Both the position numbers and the translations under genes were made by a program. From NCBI GenBank assembly GCA_031216915.1, contig CM062297.1, forward strand, positions 175,264,356 to 175,328,355: a stretch of DNA of 64,000 nt, written 5' to 3'. Below the pieces are notes generated by a model, which saw only the letters and a program-made list of their open reading frames with translations, made no database searches and was not told the origin of the DNA. Below are positions 10,338 to 20,091 of the stretch, in pieces. The stretch is from Pictodentalium vernedei (lineage: Eukaryota; Mollusca; Scaphopoda; Dentaliida; Dentaliidae). The stretch's first letter is position 1; every line of letters starts with the position of its first letter.

Positions 10338-11084
10338 CGGGCTGCCGGTATTCCCACATACCTGGTATGGAGCAGTATACTCAGCCAGTGTTGATGCCGA
10401 GGCATACCACTGACTGATTGGCCCGTGTGTGGAAATGCCAGGTCTTCAGATGGCGATCATTCAACCAATCACTGGATAAAACACTAGATTCAAGTTGCCA
10501 CGCATAACCGAAATAGACAGTACAGGAAAACTAAGTAGATGTTAAAATATGAAGTGTTTAAAAACAGCACACAATGGCAATTATGTTATGTGATTAAAAG
10601 AAATGACTGATTGAATGACCACCAAATGCCCCCCGACGTGACACCCAGTACTTTTTGGAGTGGGGGCTCCCGATTGGTCAGAACGGACCATCCGACCATC
10701 CTTCTATGCCCGAAATCGGGGCCAAAGCAGTGTCTTGGACATTATCTTTAAAAATGGAGACCAGGGCCAAACAGAGTTTACGACCTGATCCCCATCCTTG
10801 GAGACTGCCCTAACCGGGGCCCGAGTCCTCAACTGCCAGGATTCCTTCTTCCGGGGCCTTCGGAACGCACCTCACTGGAGAACAAGGTGCCTGCCAGATG
10901 GTATTAGCAGGATTGATCATTTTGGTCCGGGGCTGCGTATTTGTGTATTTCGCAGTGAACCAACTCATTTGAGCAAACCTGCCAATTAAAAATAAGCAAA
11001 CCTGCCCAATTGAGCAGGCCGTCCTCTATCCGCCACCTGAGGACCCACCTAGTAGGGGATGATCAACCCCCCCCCCCCCCCAGG
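10338..11084 (-). other. LINE 5' untranslated region
   Basis: GC-richer than the surrounding Maverick sequence and without a conserved reading frame. It lies between the ORF1 start and the 5' boundary of the LINE, which ends in a homopolymer G run on the - strand. It probably contains the internal promoter of the LINE, though no motif was identified. Confidence 0.6.
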
Positions 11085-11095
11085 TTTGAAAAAAT
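11085..11095. repeat. LINE target-site duplication (right copy)
   Basis: TTTGAAAAAAT, identical to 4910-4920; it marks the right border of the LINE insertion. Confidence 0.85.
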
Positions 11096-11115
11096 AAAAT
11101 AAAAATTAAAATATA

Positions 11116-11871
11116 ATGTTCGAACAAGGAGAATTGTTAGAACGGATAGCCGAGAATACGGCTGCAAAACAATCCATTCAAATCGTGGTGAGTGGCGATT
11201 CGACTCGATTCGCGATGACATTCGAACCTTCCATCGAATTGAATAGAGAGAAAAGATACGGGATGGCGTTGGTGAATCTGGAGACTTATTATTCCTTTCC
11301 CAACGTCACCGAAAAGAATAACTCGTTCAAGTATTCCGACGGAGTGGATTGGTTGGAGATTCGAAATCCCAAAGGAAGTTACGACATAGACGATTTGAAC
11401 AATTACATTCAGACGTGAATGAAGACGGATGGAAAGGGAAGCAACAAGATCAGACTCGCTCCCAACCCTAATACCTTACAGACGATGTTGGATTTGGAAG
11501 ATGATTTTCGAGTGGATTTCAACACAGACGATTCTATAGGCAAGATGCTGTGATTCGATCGAAAGATGTATCGAGGCCATGCGGCATCTGAAAATACGGT
11601 TGACATTCTCGCAGTCAATAGCATTCTGGTGAACGTGGACGTGATTGCTGGAAGCTACGTGATTGGTAGCTCTCAACCGACGATCTATTCCTTCTTTCCA
11701 AACGTGTCGCCGGGTTATAAGATCGTGGAACGACCTCGAAATTTAGTTTATCTACCAGTGATTTTAGACACGTTGTATAGTCTCAAAACCACGTTGAAGG
11801 ATCAAAACGGTGAACTGTTAGATCTTCGCGGAGAGAAGGTGACGATTCGATTTCACATACGAGAAATATAA
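11116..11871 (+). pseudogene. Minor capsid (penton-like) protein
   Basis: About 251 residues in one frame interrupted by two TGA codons, at 11416 and 11551. The N-terminal half has MALVNLETYYSFPNV and GSYDIDDLNNYIQT. The C-terminal half has YKIVERPRNLVYLPV and ends DLRGEKVTIRFHIREI. This combination and length match the ~250-residue minor capsid (single jelly-roll, penton-type) protein of animal Mavericks as I remember it; the fold assignment is inferred. With the ATPase upstream and the pVI-like gene downstream it forms the morphogenesis cluster. Element 2 lacks it entirely because of deletion. Confidence 0.72.
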
Positions 11872-12013
11872 AAGCAAAAAAAAAATATTGTGTATATATA
11901 TAAATAAGAAAATAAAATAAACGCAATATTAATTTACAAAAATTATTTAATATATATAATTATCATTAAAACAAAAAAAACAATTGAAGAAAATATATTT
12001 TAAAAAAAGAATT

Positions 12014-12625
12014 ATGACACAATACGTGGTTAAAAACGTGAACATATCCGCAGGACAGAGGAAGAAACTTAAGAGAGTGTTAACAACTCGAGGCGAGGCA
12101 GTGAAATTCAAATTCACTCACGAAGATCTGACGAGTGGTGGTCAGGATTCGATCGCCTGGACCAGAAGTCAAATCAAAAGGATGGAGAAAGCGATTCGTG
12201 ATGAAAGAGGGTTGACGGTGAGATTGAGTCCCGCTCAATTGAGATACAATTTGAGAATGAAAGGTGGTTTCCTACCGCTATTGGCAAGAATCGCCACAAA
12301 AGCATTACCCTTTGCCGCAAAAGCATTATCCTTCCTCGGAAAGACTCTCGGCGTGGGAGCTCTCTCGGGACTCGCGAGTTCGGCAGTTGAGAAATTAATA
12401 GGTGGCAGCAGACTGTTTTTGAAGAAGGGAGGAGCCGTGTGTCGCGTCCACGTAGACGACGGCGGTGAAGGATTGTGTCTAGAACCCGTTAGAGGTGGCA
12501 ACTCTTTGAGTGGAAACGGTCTCTATCTGAAGAGTGGACGGAACGTTAAGCGGCTCGGCAAGGGTTTGTTGTTTGGTGAGAATTCGCCATTTAAGAATAT
12601 ACCGATTTTGAGTATGTTATTATAA
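12014..12625 (+). CDS. pVI-like hydrophobic/membrane-active virion protein
   Basis: An intact 203-residue ORF starting at the ATG MTQYVVKN; an in-frame TTG lies upstream at 11984. Residues 1-75 are basic and helical (RLSPAQLRYNLRMKGG). A strongly hydrophobic amphipathic segment follows (FLPLLARIATKALPF and on to GALSGLASSAVEKLIGG, residues ~78-125). The tail is Gly-rich with GLYLKSGR and ends SPFKNIPILSMLL. MKGG-F just before the hydrophobic segment matches the adenain consensus (M/I/L)XGG-X. Cleavage would expose the amphipathic helix at a new N terminus, as in adenovirus protein VI. I recall similar proteins in many animal Mavericks. The membrane-lytic role is inferred from composition. Confidence 0.75.
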   Translation: MTQYVVKNVNISAGQRKKLKRVLTTRGEAVKFKFTHEDLTSGGQDSIAWTRSQIKRMEKAIRDERGLTVRLSPAQLRYNLRMKGGFLPLLARIATKALPFAAKALSFLGKTLGVGALSGLASSAVEKLIGGSRLFLKKGGAVCRVHVDDGGEGLCLEPVRGGNSLSGNGLYLKSGRNVKRLGKGLLFGENSPFKNIPILSMLL

Positions 12626-12683
12626 TGTAAAATTTATATAATTATATAAAATATAAATCATAGAAAGTATAAAATAATATAAA

Positions 12684-12850
12684 ATGGATAAAAAGATGGA
12701 AAAACAATTAGACGATAATGATGAATATCGCGAGATATAGAGTGCGAAAAAGATGTGGAAAAATGATTAGACGCTAATGATGAATATTGCAGGATAGTGT
12801 GGGAAAAAGATGTGGAAAACAATTAGACGTTAATGATGGATATCTTAGGA
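12684..12850 (+). repeat. Tandem ~56-bp triplication
   Basis: Three imperfect copies of a unit containing AAACAATTAGACG and AATGATGAATAT. They duplicate the 5' coding end of the small basic protein gene. Confidence 0.75.
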
Positions 12851-13101
12851 AAGAACTGAAAAAAGAGTTAAAAAAAGATTGGCATAGATGGTTGAAATTT
12901 AAAAGAATGAGACGTTTTCCACCATCACCACTACCTTCTGAAGAGAATGGAAATGATGCGAGTGTTACCAAGAGATGCACAACATTCGTTCATGATTATG
13001 ATTCAGATAAACAAATGTGTTCTTATAAAAATGTAACATATCACAAAAAAAGAAAAGAAGAATCGACGCCAAATTTGAGAAAAAAGTTTACGTTATTATA
13101 A
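12684..13101 (+). pseudogene. Small basic protein with triplicated 5' end
   Basis: The start region (ATG at 12684, reading MDKKMEKQLDDNDEY) is repeated three times in tandem with a ~56-base period (12684-12850). Copies one and two run into stop codons, and only the third continues into the body of the gene. The body reads LRKELKKELKKDWHRWLKF, then a Pro/Ser segment, then a basic tail ending LRKKFTLL, about 100 residues in all. The intact part from the first internal ATG (12907) is 64 residues. It resembles a small DNA-condensing or core protein in charge, but no family is recognised and element 2 lacks it. Confidence 0.5.
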
Positions 13102-13138
13102 TATAGATGGGCAATAGTGAAGAAGGAAAACAAAAACA

Positions 13139-13198
13139 AAAAAAAAGTAATGAGATCTAGAGATGATCAACCTCTCTAGATCTCTTTACTTTTTTTTT
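13139..13198. terminator. Hairpin between convergent genes (element 1)
   Basis: GTAATGAGATCTAGAG (13147-13162) pairs with 13174-13189 with one mismatch around an 11-base loop. It is flanked by A- and T-runs. It lies between the end of a + strand gene (13101) and the end of a - strand gene (13233). Element 2 has a related hairpin at 51817-51884, also between convergent genes. This suggests a shared bidirectional 3'-end signal. Confidence 0.6.
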
Positions 13199-13232
13199 CC
13201 TTCTTCTTCGCTAAAATCAATCTCTCTATTGT

Positions 13233-13679
13233 TTATATTTCCAAGTCCGTTATTAGCATGTTGACGCGCATGCCTTCTCCTTTTTTGAAAATGTGTTGAA
13301 TGTTTATCTTTACTTTTTTGAGTTTTTTTACATCGGTGAACGCGCTCTCACCACCCGATTTGTTCACGAATTCGAGTGAGATTTTTGGATATATGTAACT
13401 TCCATAGGGCAACGACACATCGTCCTTGTCAAATTCTCTATCTTTGGCGATAACGATTTTCTGTAGATCGCTTTGGTACTCATAAAACAAATCAAGCATG
13501 GTTTCGTCCAATTTCAAAGGCATGTTATATTTGTCGTATTTGCACTCTAAGCCCTTCGTCTCAACCTCGTTCAATTCGATGGAATCGTGTCATTGTAATC
13601 TATAGATTTTAAAACCGAATTTCTTACACGTTTCGACTTGTTTCAATTTCAATTCGCATCTTTTAGGTGTTGTTGTCAT
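13233..13679 (-). pseudogene. Unknown Maverick protein, ~148 residues
   Basis: Starts at an ATG at 13679 (MTTTPKRCELKLKQVETCKK) and ends LITDLEI. One in-frame TGA sits near codon 30 (after YRLQ). The region after the stop is acidic and basic mixed (NEVETKGLECKYDKYNMPLK, then SYIYPKISLEFVN). No catalytic motif or membrane segment is seen. It is divergent from the polymerase gene across a shared palindromic leader. It has no counterpart in element 2, and I do not recognise a family. Confidence 0.5.
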
Positions 13680-14075
13680 GATCGATTATTTGTTTTTTTT
13701 GTTTTATGAATTCTTACAAATAATGTATATTTTTAAATTTTGTATTTAATAATTTGTTAAAAAAGTTTGTTTTTTTTACTCTTTATATATATATATATAA
13801 AAGTTTTTTTAATTTTAATTCTCTTTAATGTGAAGTTTTTTTTTTGTAAAAGTGTTTTTTCTCTTTATATATATAAATAAAAAGTTTAAATTTTTACATC
13901 CTTTTTTCTCATATTAATTCAATTTTTTTCACGTTAAGGAACATAAAAAATTGATTAATTTCATAAAAAAAAAATTTTGTTGAAGGAATTAAAACATATA
14001 TATATAAAAACAATTTTAAAACTTTTTAACAAATTATTTAAATACAAAATTCGAAAAAAAAAAATATTCTTACAA
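13680..14075. promoter_or_regulatory. Divergent palindromic leader/promoter between unknown gene and polymerase
   Basis: Extremely AT-rich. The sequence just upstream of each start codon is nearly the same in opposite orientation. TTTTTAACAAATTATTTAAA with ACAAAATT (14030-14060) is mirrored at 13728-13760, and TATATATATATA stretches occur on both sides (13785-13800 and 13997-14006). Both genes therefore share an inverted ~85-base leader, with TATA-like boxes and a loosely palindromic middle. It is a bidirectional promoter candidate and possibly more. Confidence 0.6.
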
Positions 14076-17000
14076 ATGGAGCAAACAAATAAAAAAATGG
14101 AAAATTTAAATGAGAAAACCGTACCTCAGTTAAACAAGATTTGTAAAATACTAAAAATTCCATGTTTCAGAAATCATAGAACCAAATCAAAAAAAATTGA
14201 AGTCATACAGGAATATTATTTGTGAAACAATGGAAAGAAAAAAATCGAAAGATCGGAAGTGGATAAACTTAAACAGTCAAAAAAAGCATCGGTTGTGAAA
14301 AATAAGAAGACGACTAAATGAAAAGCTGTTGAAGAACTTCAAGTTTCAAAAGAAAAAAAAAACTAAAACGAAAACGAGTGATGCACTTCAGAATCTAGAC
14401 AAACGAGATATATCAAGCGAAATTCGATGAGCAATTAACGAAGGGAAAGGAGAAGAATATGTAGCACGACATGTCATGGAACTGTTCCAATTGAAGCCCA
14501 TAGAATGGGAGAGTGTGATCAAAGGCATTTTTAAAAATTTCGACATGGTTCCCTCATTCAAGAAAGTCAATCCGAAATTGTTCATGGAATGGGTGAAGAA
14601 AGAAGTATTTGATTTGTTTCGCGAACACATGAACGTGGGACAAAAAATTAAGATGATACTCCATTGCGTGATGAATAAAATCAACGTGAAGTCCGGCGAG
14701 AGCATCGTGAAAAATGCATATTTCAGATCTAACATCAAACCCGTACTTTGAGGTTCAGATTTATCGGACGTTTTCGAAAAGATGAAAGACAAGATGTTGA
14801 TGTCTCTCGCGAATTATCAACATGAAGGTAGTAATTGGACATTCGATGAGGTGTTGAAACTCGAAATTCATATAACTAAAAACGATTCATTGAAAGGGTC
14901 TTCCTATGTGGAATTACCATATTTCTTAGCTAAAAAACACTCCATGGTCAACGTGAGAAATAAAGATGATCAGTGTTTTAAATGGGCAGTCACCTCCGCT
15001 TTATACCCTGTCAAAATGAACTCCGATAGAGTTTCTCATTACGAGGAGACTTCTAAAAATCTTGATTGGACTGGACTGACTTTTCCAACGCAGTTAATAC
15101 ACATCGAACATTTCGAGGCTCAAAATTTCACTGTAGCGGTGAACGTCTTGGGATACGATGATGAAAAACGAATGATCTATCCTCTTAGACAGACTTCATA
15201 TCTCGAAAGAGAAAAGACGATTATTTTATTATTGATTTTGAAAGGTGACAATCATCATTATTGTTGGGTTAAACATCCGAGCCGATTACTGTCGAGACAA
15301 AATAATAAACATAAAGGAAAGATATGTTTATGTTGCAACTGCATGAACGTGTTTCGCAGCGAAAAATCATTAGCGAAACATCAGGAATATTGCAATGAAA
15401 ATCAAAGTGTTGCCATCGAAATGCCCAAACCCAACACCATTGTGAAGTTTGAAAATCGCAATAGAAAGTTAAAAGTACCATTCATCGTGTACGTCGATTT
15501 CGAATGCTTGAAAATGAGTTCCTGCCAACCCGACGCTCTTTGAAGTTACGTTGAAAGATATCAAAAACACATGCCTTCGGGCTATTGCATTTACGTGAAA
15601 TGCGCTTTTGACTCGCAATACGACATGGGTCCCTTCACCTATACGAAACAGTGCAAAGATGACGACGTGGCTCAAAGGGTCATGGAAGAGTTAGAATCGA
15701 AAATTCAAATGTTATACGACAAATTCAAAATTCCAGTGAAAATGATCATCACGCGACAACAGCAGGACGAAAATAGCAGGGCCACCGAATGTCACATATG
15801 CTGACAATCATTCGACGAGAATTCAGAGGAAAATAAGAAGGTCACGGGTCTGTATCGCGGTCCGGCTCACAGCAAGTGTAATTTAAAATATCGAGACGCC
15901 GTTTTCTATCCGGTGATATTTCACAATCTCTTCGGTTACGACAGTCATCTGTTTGTGAAAAATCTCGGCACCTCCCACAGAGAATTAAATTGCATCGCAA
16001 ACAGTGAAGAAAGATACATTTATTTCACGAAATGGAAGGTCATGGAGAAGAAAAGAGTAATCGACGGAGAGACATTGGGAGAAAAAACGAAATCCATTCG
16101 TAGAAGCATACGTTTCATTGACAGTTTTAAATTCATGTTGACCACTCTGGAAAAATTAGTCGATAACATGAGCAAGGATAAATTTAAAATCACGAGCAAA
16201 CAGTTTGGAGAACAAGTAGATGTCATGTTGAGGAAAGGAGTCTATCCTTACGATTACATGAGCGATCTCAAGAGATTCGACAACACTGCACTACCTTCGA
16301 AAGAAGATTTTTATTCAAAATTATACGAATCCGACATTTCCAATGAGAATTACAAACACGCCAAAAACGTGTGGAAATCGTTTGATATGAAAACCATGAG
16401 AGATTATCATGATCTCTATCTGAAGACCGATGTTCTGCTCTTGGCAGACGTGTTCGAAAATTTCCGAGACGTCTGTCGTCGAAATTACGATCTGGATCCG
16501 GCTTGGTATTTCACCACACCCAGTCTGGCGTGGGACGCTCTGTTGAAGGCCACCGAAGTCCAATTGGAATTATTATCCAACGTGGACATGTTGCTCATGT
16601 TCGAAAGGGCTGCGAGAGGTGGCGTCTCGATGATCTCCCACAGATATTCTGAAGCTAACAATCTCTACATGAAAGAAGGTTTCCATTCAAAAGATCGAAT
16701 AAATACATACAGTATTGGGATGCTAATAATCTGTATGGTTGGGCTATGAGTCATCCTTTACCGATTGGAAATTTCGAATGGGTGACGGAACCGGAAGAGA
16801 TGTAAAAATGGAGAGACAATCCTTGCATTTTAGAAGTTGATTTGAACTATCCGGAAGAATTACACAATCTACAGAATGATTATCCGCTGGCTCCCGAACG
16901 AATGGAACCGATCGAAGGAGTCGATGAAACACTTATTCCCAATTTATTTAACAAACGTAAGAACGTCATCTACAGCGAGGAATTTGAAACAATTCGTCGA

Positions 17001-18077
17001 TCATGGGATGAAATTAGTTGACATACATCGCATCATTCGATTCGAAGAAGAGCCTTGGATGAAAAAATACATCATTCTCAACACAAATCTCAGAATTTGA
17101 GCCGAGAACGATTTCGAAAATGATTAATCTTCAAACTCATGAACAACTGCGTGTACGGTAAATCGATGGAAAACATCAGGAAGAGAACTGACGTTCGACT
17201 CGTCACGTCTGAGAAAAGAGCTAAAAAATTAGTGGCAAAACCCAATTACAAACACCGAACCATATTCGACGAAAATCTAGTGGCCCTTCACATGCAAAAG
17301 ACGCACCTGAAGTTCGACAAACCATATTATCTCGGACAGATCATCTTAGATATCAGCAAGTGATTGATGTACGAGTTTCACTACGATTATGTCAAACGAA
17401 AATTTGGTGATAAAGCCGAACTACTGTTCACTGACACAGACAGTTTAGTTTACGAGATAGAGATGAAAGATGTCTACCGAGATATATCTCTGGACGTGGC
17501 CACATGGTTTGACACAAGCAATTATCCCGTCGATCACCCATCGAACATTCAGTCGAATGAAAACAAGAAAGTGTTGGGTAAATTTAAGGACGAGAGCGGC
17601 GGTAAACAAATCGTCAAATTCGTGGGCTTGAGACCCAAACTGTATGCTTATCGTCTAGAAGATGAAGAGATCAAGAAGTGCAAAGGGGTTAAAGCGAGCG
17701 TGGTGAAGAAAAACATCTCTTTCCGAGAGTATAAAGATTGTCTGTTAGGAAGTGGTCCAGTGTATAAGACTATGAAATCGATTTGAAGTGAAAATCACGA
17801 CTTGTATACCGAAATAGTCAACAAGATTTTGCTGACGGCCGACGATGATAAGAGATTTGTGTTAGACGATAAAATAAGCACTTTGGCACTCGGACATTGG
17901 ACTTTGGATCTAATTTTAGATGATAGGATTTCAGATATGATTGAGGATGATAGGATTCCAGATATGATTAAGGATGATAGGATTCCAGAAAATCAAGAGG
18001 AATTAGACGGATTCAAGATTATGGAAGTTGATAAAGACATTGAGAGAGTTAGTTTAAAAAGAAAAAGAAAAACATAA
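14076..18077 (+). pseudogene. Protein-primed DNA polymerase B with N-terminal accessory domains
   Basis: About 1,330 codons from the ATG at 14076 (MEQTNKKMENLNEKTVPQLN). In order: a SAP-like helix-hairpin segment (~20-48), a Lys-rich linker and a helical region (14470-14750). Next is a possible papain-like block with DDQCFKWAVTSALYP and HHYCWVKHPSRLLS, and a C2H2-like finger (CCNCMNVFRSEKSLAKH...C). The exonuclease motifs are YVDFECL, FHNLFGYDSHLF and YDYMSDLKRF. The polymerase motifs are WDANNLYGWAM (A), NNCVYGKSMEN (B) and LLFTDTDSLVY (C). It is broken by TGAs at 14222, 14332, ~14427, 14749, 15541, 15802, 17098, 17361 and 17784, a TAA at 16803, and indels near 14370, 16700, 16975 and 17125. 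Element 2 encodes Gln where 16803 has TAA and Arg (CGA) where 17098 has TGA. Replicates the linear element. Confidence 0.92.
17919..17999 (+). repeat. 27-bp tandem repeat in polymerase C terminus
   Basis: Three in-frame copies of a 27-base unit, GATGATAGGATT(T/C)CAGA and so on. They encode DDRISDMIE, DDRIPDMIK and DDRIPENQE near the C terminus of the polymerase reading frame. Confidence 0.85.
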
Positions 18078-18143
18078 AAAAATAATGTCATTTTAGTGAA
18101 TTATAATAAAATAAATATTTTTTAAAAAAAAATATACACATTT

Positions 18144-18578
18144 ATGAATAAGAAAATAGAGATATCTGTAGAAGGTGTTGTCTTACCTAATGAACCCCTA
18201 TCCAACATCGATCTGTCAAATGCGGTGAAGGATTTGAAAATCAAAGATTTTCTAGGCGTGTTTTCCAGAGATGCCTTGCTGAAGAGAAGACCTTGACAAT
18301 CGGAATGCGGAATTTTAAATCTAGACAATTTATCGGGTGAAGGCACTCACTGGGTGGCGTGGTTCAAGAACGGAAAGAAAAAGAATTATTATTTCGACAG
18401 CTACGGAATTTCGCCGCCGAAAGAAATAAAGAACTATTTCAACAAATCGAATGTTTGTTATAACACGGAACGAGTGCAATCGCCAGATCAAGTGTTTTGC
18501 GGTCACCTGTGTCTCTATGTTCTCAAGAGATGGTCTGAAGGAGATCGGTTTCAAGACATTCTCAATGATTTACATTAG
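18144..18578 (+). pseudogene. Adenain-like cysteine protease (capsid maturation)
   Basis: 144 codons from the ATG MNKKIEISVEG, with one in-frame TGA at 18294 (RP*QSECG). It is otherwise complete. The adenovirus-protease triad is clear. The histidine is in EGTHWVAWF (about residue 69), the acid in YYFDSYG (Asp ~85), and the nucleophile is Cys ~123 in FCGHLCLYVL. Gln ~116 lies seven residues earlier, as in the oxyanion glutamine of the family. The enzyme would mature virion proteins; MKGG-F and VQGG-S sites in the two small proteins at 12014 and 3605 are candidate substrates. It follows the polymerase gene by ~65 bases and is absent from element 2. Confidence 0.9.
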
Positions 18579-18731
18579 AGAGAGATTTTTTTTTATAGTA
18601 TATATAAAGGTAAAAAAATTATTTAAAAAATTTTAATTGAATAAAAACGAAAAAATAAAAATAAGTGAAATAATTTGTTTTTTAATAAACTGCGTTTGAA
18701 ATATATTTTAAAACAAAAATGTCAAAACAAC

Positions 18732-20091
18732 ATGCCAGTCGATAAATTTGGTAGAAGTGACGACGAAAGTCGACCCAAAAAGAAGAGGAAGATGCTCGAA
18801 GTCGGTGATGGTTACGACGTTGCCAACTTGGATGAACGTTACGTTTGGAGATACGAACCTCGAGAGGAACCTTTAAACATGAATGATAAGAAGCTCTACA
18901 ATCTTCCCGAGCCGCTAGATCTTGCAGATGCTGCGGCTAAAAATACGTTGACAGGGGAAACGAGGATTTCAAACGAATCATGCTAGATAATTACGTGGAT
19001 AAAGCCATGACCGACGATCTCGATCTGAAATCTAAACGTTTGGTGAACATCACGAATCCCATAGATTCCACCGATGCCGGGACCAAGAAATACGCGGACG
19101 ACTCTCACACATGATTCAGCAAACATCTGAGAAGTAGATACATTCAGAAAACGATGCAGTCGGAATTGAACGCCAATTCTAACAAGATAACGAACGTGGC
19201 CACTCCCACGAATCCCAAGGACGTGGCAACCAAACACTACGTAGATCTGGAACAGAGAACGTCTGACAGACGAGAAATGAAATCGGATCTGAATGCGGGA
19301 TTCAATAAGATATTGAATCTGTTAAAGGTCGATGACACGGATGCGGACTGAACCGCGGTCAACAAGGGCTACGTAGATTCTGCCGTGATATGATCACAAG
19401 ACTATGAAGAATCACAAGTGGACGATCTCTACCCGAACAAACAATCTGGCGGAACCATGGAGGGTGGCATCAACATGAACGGTCACAATTTATTCGGTCT
19501 CGATAACGATCCCGAATTCGATTCCAGCGCAGTCAGCAGGAAGTATAAAGACGACAACTCAGTCTGGAGAAAGGGCGACATCATGGAAGGTAAACTAGAC
19601 ATGGGCGGACACGCGCTCACGAATCTACCGATCCCGTGCACATGTCAGATGCCTGCACCCTGATTTCAGTGGTGGAAAAAGTCAAATACGCTAGACAATT
19701 GATCACCGTGTGGGCCGAGGAGGCCGGCACATTAGAAGAGGGAAAAACCGAGTGGTCTTTCGGAAACGTAGGTAGTGGATCGCAACATGGTCAGGTGGGA
19801 TATCCCATGCCGTTAGGAGGTGAAATCATACAAATGGGTCTGGCTTCCACGGATTCGAATAACAGAGCAGTCGTCAATCTCGTGGTGAATGGAGTAGAGA
19901 GCGATAAGAGATACAGTGTTGAAAAGACTGAGAATCAACATGCGAATGTTAGCACGTTCGGCACGCCTCTCAAAGTGAACGCCAGAGACAGGATAAATTT
20001 CGGTACGAAAACCAATAATCCCGAAGCCGCCACTTCTGTGGTGAGTCTACTGATCGAACTAGATCCTTTGAACAAACAGTGGACGTCTTGA
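18732..20091 (+). pseudogene. Fibre/receptor-binding protein with phage-tail-like repeats and globular knob
   Basis: Starts MPVDKFGRSDDESRPKKKRK with a basic, NLS-like patch. At least six repeats of a tail-fibre type follow: LNMNDKKLYNLPEPLDLADA, LDLKSKRLVNITNPIDSTDA, LNANSNKITNVATPTNPKDV, LNAGFNKILNL, INMNGHNLFGLDNDPEF and LDMGGHALTNLP. Each is followed by an (A/V)xx(K/R)(H/G/K)Y(V/A)D-like segment. The last ~140 residues are a beta-rich globular domain (ITVWAEEAG through VVSLLIELDP), probably a trimeric knob. Frameshifts occur near 18945 and 19630, with TGAs at about 19112, 19349 and 19391. The element 2 copy has CGC or TCC at two of these. The repeats resemble trimeric phage tail-fibre shafts. 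The role in attachment is inferred. Confidence 0.78.

Larger units (their letters stand above)
4921..11084 (-). mobile_element. Nested non-LTR retrotransposon (I/Jockey-type LINE)
   Basis: A 6.16-kb near-full-length LINE on the - strand, flanked by the 11-bp duplication TTTGAAAAAAT. Its 3' end, at the left, finishes in ATAA/TAAA repeats. Its 5' end, at the right, starts with a G run (a C run on the + strand at 11067-11081). It has two ORFs: a zinc-knuckle ORF1 and an ORF2 with endonuclease, reverse transcriptase and RNase H. It sits in the ~110-base spacer between the ATPase and penton genes of element 1, so it does not cut a gene. The RNase H domain and three CCHC knuckles point to the I/Jockey superfamily; the exact clade is uncertain. 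Confidence 0.92.

Noticed and set aside
14076-18578. TGA recoded as a sense codon in element 1
   Set aside because: The many in-frame TGAs looked like a variant code. They correspond to different amino acids in element 2 or in family consensus (Arg, Gly, Ser, Glu, Trp). They are accompanied by frameshifts, and the host exons use no in-frame TGA. Decay explains them better.
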